Assembly: GCF_029255185.1 (NCBI RefSeq)
Contig: NZ_JAPUVO010000095.1
Location: 1 to 54,904 of the forward strand
Origin: Propionivibrio sp.
Lineage (GTDB): Bacteria > Pseudomonadota > Gammaproteobacteria > Burkholderiales > Rhodocyclaceae
Length of the DNA stretch: 54,904 nucleotides
Reading direction: 5' to 3'
Part shown: positions 26,313-34,852 of the stretch, piece by piece
Layout: each line of letters starts with the position of its first letter
How positions within the stretch are numbered: the first letter of the stretch is position 1
Translations under genes and position numbers: made by a program
Notes under the pieces: generated by a model
Told to the model about the DNA's origin: nothing
Database searches by the model: none
The model's input: the letters and a program-made list of their open reading frames with translations, nothing else

Positions 26313-27888
26313 TCAACTTGAACTTGCCTTACGCCGGCGCAGTCCGTGGGAAGCGCTCGACCTTGGGCTGGTAATGCTGCGCCACTGGTGCGGCCCGGTT
26401 TACCGCATGTGGTGCGTCACCTTCGTTCCTTTCGGGCTACTCGTCCTGGCCCTGCTGTGGCAATGGCCGATAATCGCCACTTTTATCATCTGGTGGTTGA
26501 AACCTCTTTTTGACCGCCTTCTGCTCAAGGTCTTTGCTGAAGCCTCGTTCGGCGCGGCGCCCTCGGTGCGCGAAGTCTGGCGGGCGTTGCCCGGGTTATT
26601 GCGCCATTCCGGCCTGATTGCCGGCCTGACGTTGCGCCGGTTCAACACCAGACGCTCCTTCGAGCTACCGGTCTGGCAGCTCGAAGGCCAGACCGGCAAG
26701 GCTGGCCGTGCACGCCTGCGCGTTCTCTCACGCAAGACGAGCAGTTATGCGTTCTGGCTCATTCTCGTGTGTACGCATATTGTGCTCATCTTCGAATTCG
26801 GTCTTGTCGGCCTGGTCAATATGCTGATGCCGTCCGACGGTCTGCCGGCTTTCTCCTGGGCAGACCTTGTCTCGGGCGAATCGAACGACGGGTATAGCCA
26901 TGTTTTCAATCTGGCCTGGATAGCGGCGGAATCGATTGTCGAACCCTTTTTTGTGGCCGCTGGCTTCTCGCTTTATCTTAACCGGCGCAGCGAACTGGAG
27001 GGCTGGGATATTGAAGTGGCCTTCCAGCGCATGAGCGAAAAACACAGACAAGCAGTTTCAACAACGAAATCGGCGCTGGGGCGTGCGGCCATGATTGTCT
27101 TGCTCGCTGGCAGTTTGTCGTGGACACTGGTTCATCCAGGTAAAGCCGGAGCCGAAGAAACAAGCGCGTTACCAGTGACCGGGCAAACCGTTGCAACCCT
27201 TCCCGAACCAACGCCCAATCCTGCCAAACGGCCGGGCGGTATCATCAGCAAGGCCACGGCAAGTATTCTCGCTGATCCGGTATTCGGTCAGCAGGTCGAG
27301 GACTTGAGCTGGCGGCTGCGCCAACAGAAAAACAAGGCTGACCAAGCTGACAAGGCTTACAAAGGGGCTTGGTGGGTAAAGTATCTGCTTCGCATCGCCG
27401 ATCTGCTGGCCAGGGGAACTCGCAGCCTGATCTACGTGCTTGTCTTTCTTGCCATCGTGGCTTTGCTGGTGGTGATGCACCGTTATCGTTACCTCGTCCT
27501 GGGCTTGAACCTACCCGCGAAAAAACCTCTGGAAACGCTCTTCGGTCTTAACCTGTGTCCCGCTTCGCTACCTGATGATATCGCCGGTGCGGCACTGACC
27601 GAAGTCGATTCGGGGCGTTACGCGGCGGCGCTGTCACTGCTTTACCGGGGAACTCTGGTCGCGCTGATCCAGCGTCAGCAAATCAAGTTTAGTGCTGGCG
27701 ATACCGAGGATATTTGCCTGCACCGCGTGGATGGTCGTATCGATGCGCAGGCGGCAAGCTATTTCGCCCAATTGCTCGACGCCTGGAAACGTGCGGCCTA
27801 CGCCGAAATGCCACCGGACGCAGCCAGCGTCCGCGACCTTTGTCAGCGCTGGGCGCTGCATTTCGCCGGCCGCGGTGAACCCGCATGA
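26302..27888 (+). CDS. DUF4129 domain-containing membrane protein
   Basis: Product of 528 residues with hydrophobic helices near 35-70, 155-190 and 225-240, one near 275, a linker, and another helix near 385. It ends with a cytoplasmic DUF4129-type domain (AALSLLYRGTLVALIQRQQIKF...YFAQLLDAWKRAAYAE). Function is unknown; the domain is regularly found beside MoxR ATPases and transglutaminase-like or DUF58 proteins. Start ATG 26302 has GGAAG upstream and overlaps the spoIIM stop by 11 bp. The last codons overlap DUF4350 (ATGA), so translation is coupled. Confidence 0.8.
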   Translation: MQLDQLELALRRRSPWEALDLGLVMLRHWCGPVYRMWCVTFVPFGLLVLALLWQWPIIATFIIWWLKPLFDRLLLKVFAEASFGAAPSVREVWRALPGLLRHSGLIAGLTLRRFNTRRSFELPVWQLEGQTGKAGRARLRVLSRKTSSYAFWLILVCTHIVLIFEFGLVGLVNMLMPSDGLPAFSWADLVSGESNDGYSHVFNLAWIAAESIVEPFFVAAGFSLYLNRRSELEGWDIEVAFQRMSEKHRQAVSTTKSALGRAAMIVLLAGSLSWTLVHPGKAGAEETSALPVTGQTVATLPEPTPNPAKRPGGIISKATASILADPVFGQQVEDLSWRLRQQKNKADQADKAYKGAWWVKYLLRIADLLARGTRSLIYVLVFLAIVALLVVMHRYRYLVLGLNLPAKKPLETLFGLNLCPASLPDDIAGAALTEVDSGRYAAALSLLYRGTLVALIQRQQIKFSAGDTEDICLHRVDGRIDAQAASYFAQLLDAWKRAAYAEMPPDAASVRDLCQRWALHFAGRGEPA

Positions 27889-29063
27889 ACCGCACGGTGA
27901 TCTGGTCACTCGTCACGATAACCGTGCTGGCAACTCTCGCCGGCCTGTGGTTCCTGGAGAATTTTGAACAAGTGCCCAGCAGCCGCTGGGAGATGCCTCA
28001 GAAAGAAGCCCGACGCAACCCTTATCTGGCGCTTGAGCGCCTGTTCGAACAGCTCGGTCGCCCGGTCAAACGGATAAATTCGCCACGTTCACTCGACGAT
28101 TTGCCGGCTAGTGGTGTGCTGATCCTCGACGAAAACCGGCGCCGCAACGTCGCCCCCGAACGCGCCGAGCGCCTGCTCTCCTGGATACACAGTGGCGGCT
28201 ATCTCATCGTCGCTGCCGAAAATGTGGGGGATGATCCACTGATCGCGAAGCTGGGGCTGAGGCACGACCGGGCCTCCAAGCTGTTATGCGATGCCAGCGA
28301 TGTTGCCGATATTGGCAACACTGCAAAACCCGAGGCCAGACTCTCGGGCAGGCCGACCTCGATCGAAGTTGGCCTGCCCGACGATGATACCTTGTATCGT
28401 ATCGAGTGCTCCGGGAGCGGCCTGAGCAGCTCATTGCCGAAACCGGTGTGGCACGCCGGACCGACCGAAAACCGCAATACCTTGCTGCACTTCGTCTGGG
28501 GACGCGGACAGATTACTGTTGTTGATGACCTGAAGTTTCTTAACAACCGGGGGATCGGAAAATTCGACCACGCCGAGTTGATCTGGGCGTTATTGAAGCG
28601 GTACCAGCCGCAGGGCGAAATCCGCCTGGCCTCGCGCATGGAAATACCGACCCTCCGACAATGGCTGGCCGAATCCGCCTGGATGGTACTGATCAGTGCT
28701 GCCGTGCTAATTGCGCTGTGGCTGTGGCGGATCATCCCACGCTTTGGCGGCACGCAGGCAACACCGGTCAGTGAACGCCGGGACCTTACCCAGCATCTCT
28801 CAGCCATCGGGCGCAGCGTCTGGCGCGAGGGCGGGATCACGCACTGGCTAACCGTCGTGCGGCAGGCCATCCAAAAACGGCTGGCGTTGCGCCATCCGTA
28901 CCTGAAACGGCAAGAGGCTTCGGAACAGCGAATCGCGCTGGCCAAACTAGCCGTGTGCAAGACAAAAGACATCTGGTCAGCCCTGACGCCTGGTCAGGCG
29001 CAGACGCCCGATCAATTTACCAAGGCTATACAAACCCTGCAGCGCCTCGATCAATGTCTCTAA
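27885..29063 (+). CDS. DUF4350 domain-containing protein
   Basis: Protein of 392 residues with an N-terminal membrane helix (about 5-25), a periplasmic region and a second helix near 265-285 followed by a cytoplasmic tail. The first domain (NPYLALERLFEQLGRPVKR, LPASGVLILDENRR, LLSWIHSGGYLIVAAEN) is the DUF4350 pattern, related to class I glutamine-amidotransferase-like folds. Its place between DUF4129 and MoxR genes matches this cluster in other proteobacteria. Molecular role unknown. Confidence 0.8.
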   Translation: MNRTVIWSLVTITVLATLAGLWFLENFEQVPSSRWEMPQKEARRNPYLALERLFEQLGRPVKRINSPRSLDDLPASGVLILDENRRRNVAPERAERLLSWIHSGGYLIVAAENVGDDPLIAKLGLRHDRASKLLCDASDVADIGNTAKPEARLSGRPTSIEVGLPDDDTLYRIECSGSGLSSSLPKPVWHAGPTENRNTLLHFVWGRGQITVVDDLKFLNNRGIGKFDHAELIWALLKRYQPQGEIRLASRMEIPTLRQWLAESAWMVLISAAVLIALWLWRIIPRFGGTQATPVSERRDLTQHLSAIGRSVWREGGITHWLTVVRQAIQKRLALRHPYLKRQEASEQRIALAKLAVCKTKDIWSALTPGQAQTPDQFTKAIQTLQRLDQCL

Positions 29064-29100
29064 GCCGAGCAAACCAAACTTACTTTCTGGAATCCCACGT

Positions 29101-30078
29101 ATGAGCACGCTAAACGAAGAACAAACCAAAAAAACAAGCTCGCTGCTGCAAGCCATTCGCGAGGAGTTATCCAAGGCGGTAATCGGCCAGCCGGCGGTGC
29201 TTGATGAAGTGCTGATCGGCCTGCTTGCCGGCGCGCACATCCTGCTCGAGGGCGCTCCGGGATTGGGCAAGACGCTGCTGGTCAAGGCGCTGGCCAAAAC
29301 CTTCTCGGGCGAATTCTCGCGCATCCAGTTCACCCCCGACCTGATGCCTTCGGACGTGATCGGCCACGCCATGTTCGATATGTCGAACAACCAGTTCGTC
29401 ACCCGCCGTGGCCCGGTGTTCACCAACCTGCTGCTGGCCGACGAAATCAACCGCGCGCCGGCCAAGACGCAATCGGCGCTGCTCGAAGCCATGCAGGAAT
29501 ACCAGGTCACCCTTGAAGGCAACGCCCATCGTCTGCCGCAGCCCTTCATGGTATTGGCGACACAGAACCCCATCGAGCAGGAGGGCACCTACCCGCTGCC
29601 GGAAGCGCAGCTCGACCGCTTCCTGCTCAAGATACGCATCGACTACCCGGACGCCAAAGACGAAGTGGCGCTCACCCGCAGCGTGACGAATCGCAACACC
29701 GGCGCCGATCTAGTCGTCGACAAGGTCAACACACTGGTCGGCGCCAAGCACATCGAATCGCTGCAAATGGCGACCGCGCTGGTTGATATCGACGAGCGTG
29801 TACTCGATTATGCCGTGGCCATTGTTCGGGCAACGCGCGACCATCACGGGTTTTCAAGCGGAGCCGGGCCGCGCGGAAGTATCGCCCTGATCCGCGCCGC
29901 GCGTGGCGCCGCATTGCTCGGCGGGCGAAGCTTTGTTACACCCGACGACATCAAACGCGTCGCTCTGCCGGCCCTGCGCCATCGCGTCACCACCTCGCCC
30001 GAGGCGGAAATTGAGGGCTTTACCGCTGACACCTTGCTCGTTGCCTTGCTTGATTCAGTGCCGGCGCCACGCGTCTGA
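29101..30078 (+). CDS. MoxR family AAA+ ATPase
   Basis: Cytoplasmic ATPase of 325 residues, a chaperone-like AAA+ protein of the MoxR clade. Walker A is GAPGLGKTLLVKA (about residue 57), Walker B LLADEINRAPAKTQSALLEAMQE, then sensor 1 ATQNPIEQEGTYPLPEAQLDRF, with the C-terminal lid (GASPRGSIAL-like: GAGPRGSIALIRAARG). MoxR proteins typically work with VWA or DUF58 partners, and the DUF58 gene follows 5 bp later. The start ATG 29101 lies 37 bp after DUF4350. Confidence 0.93.
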   Translation: MSTLNEEQTKKTSSLLQAIREELSKAVIGQPAVLDEVLIGLLAGAHILLEGAPGLGKTLLVKALAKTFSGEFSRIQFTPDLMPSDVIGHAMFDMSNNQFVTRRGPVFTNLLLADEINRAPAKTQSALLEAMQEYQVTLEGNAHRLPQPFMVLATQNPIEQEGTYPLPEAQLDRFLLKIRIDYPDAKDEVALTRSVTNRNTGADLVVDKVNTLVGAKHIESLQMATALVDIDERVLDYAVAIVRATRDHHGFSSGAGPRGSIALIRAARGAALLGGRSFVTPDDIKRVALPALRHRVTTSPEAEIEGFTADTLLVALLDSVPAPRV

Positions 30079-30083
30079 ACCCC

Positions 30084-31400
30084 GTGTTGCTTCCTCACCG
30101 TAACCTCCTGATCACTGTCGGCCTGTGGCTTGGCAGCGCGGCCGTGGCGATCTGGCTGCCACCGGCGCTCGTGGTCTGGCAAGTCGGCGGCGTCTTGTTG
30201 GCGGCTTTGGCACTGGCCGATGCGTTGATTGCCCGGCGCGTCGGCAACCCCTTGAGTGTTGAACGGCGCATGGCGCAAAGCTGGTCGGTGGGCGTGGTGC
30301 AAACGATTCGCCTGCACCTGAGTATGGCTAACCCTGACCGCGCCGTGCGCGGAGAGCTCTATGATCGTCATCCGCAAGTCTTTGCGGCTGAGTATTTGCC
30401 GCTTTCGTTCAGCATCAAGTCCGGTCAATGGACCGAACTCGCCTATCAACTACACCCCAATGAGCGCGGCGAACATTATTTTGGCCGCGTAGAGCTGCGC
30501 CTCATTTCCCCGTTCCGCCTGTGGCAAATCCAATACGATGCCGGCCAGGCCGCTACGGTGCGCGTTTTTCCGAACTTCGCGCGCGTCACCCAGTACGCGC
30601 TGCTGGCGACCGACAATCGGCTGTCACAGCTTGGCGTGCTGCGTCACCGACGACGCGGTGAAGGTTCCGATTTCGAGCAACTGCGCGAATACCGACGTGA
30701 TGACTCTCTGCGCCACGTTGATTGGAAAGCCACATCGCGCCTGCGCAAGCCGATCGTCCGAGAGTATCAGGACGAGCGCGACCAACAGATATTCTTCCTG
30801 CTCGACTGCGGCCAGCGCATGCGTAGCCGCGACGATGATCTCTCGCATTTCGATCACACCCTGAACGCCACGCTGTTGCTGGCCTATGTTGCTTTGCGTC
30901 AGGGCGATGCCGTCGGCTTCGGCACCTTCGCTCATCCCTCGCCGCGTTTCTTTCGGGCACGCAAGTCGATGGCGACGCTACAGTTGTTGCTAAATGCCAC
31001 CTACGACCTGCAGCCGACACTGCAAACCCCGGACTACTTCGTTGCCAGCGAAATGCTGTGTCGTCATGTACAGAAACGCTCGCTGGTGATCCTGCTCACC
31101 AATTTGCGTGATGAGGATGATTCAACGCTGCAGCCGGCACTCATCCAGTTACGCCGTCGCCACCTCGTGCTGGTGGCCAATCTGCGCGAAACCGGGCTTG
31201 GTCAACTCTTAAGCAAGCCAGTCAATGACTTTGACGACGCGCTCAGTTATGCTGCTGCCATCGACTACCGGCAAGCACGACAGACCCAACTTGCGCACCT
31301 ACGTGCTCAGGGCATTAATGTTCTCGATACCGATCCACCGCAGCTCCCCGTTGCGCTGGTCAATCGATACTGGGAAATGAAACGTAGCGGCACCATTTGA
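30084..31400 (+). CDS. DUF58 domain-containing protein (VWA-like partner of MoxR)
   Basis: Product of 438 residues. Two N-terminal membrane helices (about 5-45) are followed by a beta-rich domain and the DUF58 core (GEGSDFEQLREYRRDDSLRHVDWKATSRL), leading into a VWA-like fold (FFLLDCGQRMRS, where the usual MIDAS DxSxS is altered). The start is GTG 30084, 5 bp after moxR. Predicted to be the membrane-bound client or adaptor of the MoxR ATPase. Confidence 0.85.
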   Translation: MLLPHRNLLITVGLWLGSAAVAIWLPPALVVWQVGGVLLAALALADALIARRVGNPLSVERRMAQSWSVGVVQTIRLHLSMANPDRAVRGELYDRHPQVFAAEYLPLSFSIKSGQWTELAYQLHPNERGEHYFGRVELRLISPFRLWQIQYDAGQAATVRVFPNFARVTQYALLATDNRLSQLGVLRHRRRGEGSDFEQLREYRRDDSLRHVDWKATSRLRKPIVREYQDERDQQIFFLLDCGQRMRSRDDDLSHFDHTLNATLLLAYVALRQGDAVGFGTFAHPSPRFFRARKSMATLQLLLNATYDLQPTLQTPDYFVASEMLCRHVQKRSLVILLTNLRDEDDSTLQPALIQLRRRHLVLVANLRETGLGQLLSKPVNDFDDALSYAAAIDYRQARQTQLAHLRAQGINVLDTDPPQLPVALVNRYWEMKRSGTI

Positions 31401-31423
31401 TAACCCTTCAGGGAGAACAAATC

Positions 31424-32245
31424 ATGTCTGAATCCCACCTGCCGGAAAATAAGGAGCGTCCGATTCCCGCTGCATGGACCAAAAATCCTTTTCAGGCGCC
31501 AACAGCTCACGTAGAGGATGTACGCCCCGATAGCGACGGCCCCTTGCTTGGTGAGCCCAATCGCGTCGGAGCCGGACGTGGCAGCGCCTGGTGGCATGAC
31601 GGTTGGGGATTGTTCCGTGAAGCCACCGGCTTATGGATCGGCATATCCGTAACGTACATTGTGCTCATCGTGCTTCTCAGCAAGATTGCGTTCGTTGGTC
31701 CCCTGTTTACCTACCTGCTCATGCCGCTGGTGAGCGGTGGCTTGATGCTCGGTTGCCGCAGCCTGCAAACCGGCGACGGCCTGAGTTTTGGCCATCTATT
31801 CGCCGGTTTTCAGCAAAACTCTGGCCAATTGATCCTGATTGGCGTGCTTAATCTGGTTGGTATCTTTGTCATTGGTCTTGTTGTCGCCTTGGTGATTGGT
31901 GGCGGTATCGGCGTTGCCACGATAGGCGGCAACTTCGGCAGAGGCGCCGCCGCATCGACCATCATCATCGGCGTTGTGCTTGGCCTCGGCCTGGGGATTC
32001 CTCTGGCCATGTCGATCTGGTTCGCTCCGGCGCTCGTCATACTCAACGATCTCCCGGCAATCAAGGCCATGAAACTAAGCTTCATTGGTTGTTTGCACAA
32101 TATGCTGCCCTTCCTGCTCTGGGGCATCATAGGATTTGTTCTGGCGATCATCGCCAGCATTCCGATTGCTCTTGGCTGGCTGTTGCTGGTCCCGACAATC
32201 AACTGCTCCATCTATGTCGCGTACCGGGATATATTTCTCGATTGA
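31424..32245 (+). CDS. BPSS1780-type integral membrane protein
   Basis: Protein of 273 residues. The N-terminal 60 residues are hydrophilic and Pro-rich; the rest has six hydrophobic segments, including a very Gly/Ile-rich stretch (LVIGGGIGVATIGGN). It resembles the BPSS1780 membrane protein family common in betaproteobacteria; function unknown. ATG 31424 is chosen for its AGGGAG site 8 nt upstream. It lies in line with the DUF58 gene upstream and the RDD gene downstream. Confidence 0.65.
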   Translation: MSESHLPENKERPIPAAWTKNPFQAPTAHVEDVRPDSDGPLLGEPNRVGAGRGSAWWHDGWGLFREATGLWIGISVTYIVLIVLLSKIAFVGPLFTYLLMPLVSGGLMLGCRSLQTGDGLSFGHLFAGFQQNSGQLILIGVLNLVGIFVIGLVVALVIGGGIGVATIGGNFGRGAAASTIIIGVVLGLGLGIPLAMSIWFAPALVILNDLPAIKAMKLSFIGCLHNMLPFLLWGIIGFVLAIIASIPIALGWLLLVPTINCSIYVAYRDIFLD

Positions 32246-32297
32246 GCTTCCTAGCAGCCGACCTGGTCAAGTCCGACAGTCTGCTAGACTGAGACTG

Positions 32298-33053
32298 ATG
32301 ACAGCACCCCTTGCCCAGCGACACGCTGCAGCGCTAGACACGGTGCGGCGTGTCGCCACGCCAGAAGGTTGTGAACTCAATCTGCGCATCGCCGGCCCCA
32401 CGGTGAGGGTGCGCGCCTGGTTATTTGATTTCGCGATCCGGCTGATTCTGTTTGCCGTTGCCGCGATCATCTTGGCGAAGTTTGGTCGCCTGGGTTCTGG
32501 CGTCGCCTTACTCCTTGCCTTCATCCTCGAGTGGTTGTATCCGATTATTTGCGAGGTGTATTGGAGCGGCGCCACGCCGGGCAAGAAGTTCTCCAATCTT
32601 GTTGTCTTGCATGACGACGGAACGCCCATCGGCTGGGGCGCCTCATTTGCCCGCAATACCCTGCGCGCTGTCGACTTCTTCCCCTTCGGCTACGCCTGCG
32701 GCCTGCTCACGATGTGGCTGAACGAAGACAGCAAACGACTCGGCGATCTGCTCGCCGGCACCGTCGTGGTCTATCTTGGCGAGAACCCAGAACCGATTCT
32801 CGAGAATGATTATTGTGACGCCGAATTGCCGCCGTTTCCGCTCACGCTGCCTGAGCAACGCGCGCTCGTCGAATACCGTCAGCGTGCCAGCACACTGACC
32901 GAAGCACGCGCCTTGGAGCTCGCCGAACTCGCCCTGCCACTGACCGAAGGAATGCGACCCGACGTGGGCAAAGCACGACTATTCGGGATCGCCAATGCAC
33001 TGCTCGGAAGAAAACGCCAAACTTCTCCATTCACCGCAAGCCGGAATTGGTGA
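32298..33053 (+). CDS. RDD family membrane protein with an altered C-terminus
   Basis: Protein of 251 residues. The RDD domain (about 25-165) has the opening R-A-W-L-F-D-F motif, hydrophobic helices near 45-80 and 120-135, YWSGATPGKKFSNL, and the late DSKRLGDLLAGTVVVY. The C-terminal 80 residues are hydrophilic. The last ten codons and the stop are read from the antisense of a ubiA 3' fragment (33031-33099), so the present C-terminus (ending ASRNW) was set by the overlap with that fragment. ATG 32298 is used; the longer frame overlaps the previous gene. Last gene of the SpoIIM-to-RDD cluster. Confidence 0.82.
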   Translation: MTAPLAQRHAAALDTVRRVATPEGCELNLRIAGPTVRVRAWLFDFAIRLILFAVAAIILAKFGRLGSGVALLLAFILEWLYPIICEVYWSGATPGKKFSNLVVLHDDGTPIGWGASFARNTLRAVDFFPFGYACGLLTMWLNEDSKRLGDLLAGTVVVYLGENPEPILENDYCDAELPPFPLTLPEQRALVEYRQRASTLTEARALELAELALPLTEGMRPDVGKARLFGIANALLGRKRQTSPFTASRNW

Positions 33054-33099
33054 TCAGAAAATCCACAACGATTCCGGTAAAGATGCTGGCGCCGATCCG
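33031..33099 (-). pseudogene. ubiA: Orphan 3' end of a second ubiA copy (boundary of the CRISPR-Cas island)
   Basis: Bases 33031-33099 match the last 69 bp of the intact ubiA (43350-43418) at 61 of 69 positions, in the same orientation and frame, including the TGA stop. Of the internal codon differences all but one (Ala to Thr) are synonymous third-position changes, so both copies evolved as functional ubiA coding sequence. Homology stops abruptly at 33099/43418 on the gene-body side and fades within about 8 bp beyond the stop. The two copies bracket the whole CRISPR-Cas locus as 10.3-kb-spaced direct repeats. Confidence 0.85.
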
Positions 33100-33124
33100 G
33101 GCGGTCACCGTCACCGCTGGCGTT

Positions 33125-33165
33125 GCGCGTCAGTCTGACGAGTCATTTGATCAGGTCATCAAGAT
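33125..33165 (-). repeat. Decayed terminal CRISPR repeat and last spacer
   Basis: GCGCGTC at 33125-33131 equals the last seven bases (plus strand) of the CRISPR repeat and is followed by exactly 34 nt (33132-33165) before the first intact repeat. This is the usual spacer length. The remainder of that repeat is not recognisable. It looks like the leader-distal end of the array, damaged or truncated. Confidence 0.5.
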
Positions 33166-34852
33166 GTTTCAATCCTCGCCCCTCGTTGCCGAGGGGCGCG
33201 TCTGCATGCTACTGGCGGAGACGGAGGGATTCGAATATGTTTCAATCCTCGCCCCTCGTTGCCGAGGGGCGCGTCGCAAGGTCTGGCGCGCTGCCTATCG
33301 GTTTGCCGGGTTTCAATCCTCGCCCCTCGTTGCCGAGGGGCGCGTCCAGGAGACGGAAGCCGTCAATCACCTCGTCATGGAGTTTCAATCCTCGCCCCTC
33401 GTTGCCGAGGGGCGCGTCGGACGACGAAATACTCGCAAGGATTCAGTTGGAGGTTTCAATCCTCGCCCCTCGTTGCCGAGGGGCGCGTCGGTCACCTTCG
33501 CCATCTGCTCTGACCCATGAGTTGTTTCAATCCTCGCCCCTCGTTGCCGAGGGGCGCGTCAAGCTTAAAGCTGATCAGCGCGCACAGGATAATCAAGTTT
33601 CAATCCTCGCCCCTCGTTGCCGAGGGGCGCGTCGACAACGCACAATCGTATTTTCAGACGGCGATACGTTTCAATCCTCGCCCCTCGTTGCCGAGGGGCG
33701 CGTCGGAAACCTCGTTTTGTACCGCGCCAATCTCATCAAGTTTCAATCCTCGCCCCTCGTTGCCGAGGGGCGCGTCCGCTTATGTCGAGGGATTTGCCGG
33801 CTGCAATGGAGTTTCAATCCTCGCCCCTCGTTGCCGAGGGGCGCGTCCCAGTAACGCCCCTACCTCGGTAGAGCAAAAAACAGTTTCAATCCTCGCCCCT
33901 CGTTGCCGAGGGGCGCGTCGTTGTAGGGGCGAACTTGCTGGACGGGGGCGAGGTGTTTCAATCCTCGCCCCTCGTTGCCGAGGGGCGCGTCATCTCAGGT
34001 CTGGAAATGCGCACCAATTCCGGGGAGTTTCAATCCTCGCCCCTCGTTGCCGAGGGGCGCGTCCTTGCGGCAGCCTTGTACTGCTCAATTCCTCTGTGTT
34101 TCAATCCTCGCCCCTCGTTGCCGAGGGGCGCGTCGGGTCACCTTCGCCATCTGCTCTGACCCATGAATTGTTTCAATCCTCGCCCCTCGTTGCCGAGGGG
34201 CGCGTCGTTGCGGCTTGGTCATCAGCGACGTGACCGGGACGTTTCAATCCTCGCCCCTCGTTGCCGAGGGGCGCGTCGAGGGCGGAGTAGGTGCGTTCCT
34301 CACAGGGGCGGCGTTTCAATCCTCGCCCCTCGTTGCCGAGGGGCGCGTCCGCCTTCGTTTTCAGACATTTGTGTTACTCCGTTTGAGTTTCAATCCTCGC
34401 CCCTCGTTGCCGAGGGGCGCGTCGTTGTATCGTTCTCGATCGCGTACAACGGGCGAGGTTTCAATCCTCGCCCCTCGTTGCCGAGGGGCGCGTCCACCCG
34501 TAAGGCGTGGCGTGATTAGTCAGTTCGTCGTTTCAATCCTCGCCCCTCGTTGCCGAGGGGCGCGTCCCGGTCGGAGAAGTCGTTAACTACACCATTGGGA
34601 TGTTTCAATCCTCGCCCCTCGTTGCCGAGGGGCGCGTCCTATTTCTGCGGGAAGCCGGGTTACCCCCGCATGGTTTCAATCCTCGCCCCTCGTTGCCGAG
34701 GGGCGCGTCTCAAGATAGCGCATTTTAAGCGTGGCGCCGGTCGGTTTCAATCCTCGCCCCTCGTTGCCGAGGGGCGCGTCGGGAGACGCACCACTGTAAT
34801 CCTGTAAGTGGCGATGTTTCAATCCTCGCCCCTCGTTGCCGAGGGGCGCGTC
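33166..34852 (-). CRISPR. Type I-C associated CRISPR array: 24 identical 37-nt repeats, 23 spacers
   Basis: Repeats start at 33166, 33239, 33310, 33382, 33453, 33524, 33597, 33668, 33740, 33811, 33883, 33955, 34027, 34098, 34170, 34241, 34313, 34387, 34458, 34530, 34602, 34673, 34744 and 34816. Spacers are 34-37 nt, mostly 34-35. Read on the minus strand, the repeat begins GACGC, has an 8-bp stem GCCCCTCG / CGAGGGGC closed by a GCAA tetraloop, and ends ATTGAAAC, the normal type I 3' handle, so crRNAs are made from the minus strand and the leader is at the right, next to cas2. No repeat variants were seen by eye. Protein-like frames across the array are artefacts. Confidence 0.98.

Noticed and set aside
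33047-34807. Long plus-strand frames encoding repeated peptides such as SILAPRCRGAR or NPRPSLPRGAS
   Set aside because: They are translations of the CRISPR repeats in all three frames. The array structure explains them and no gene features support them.
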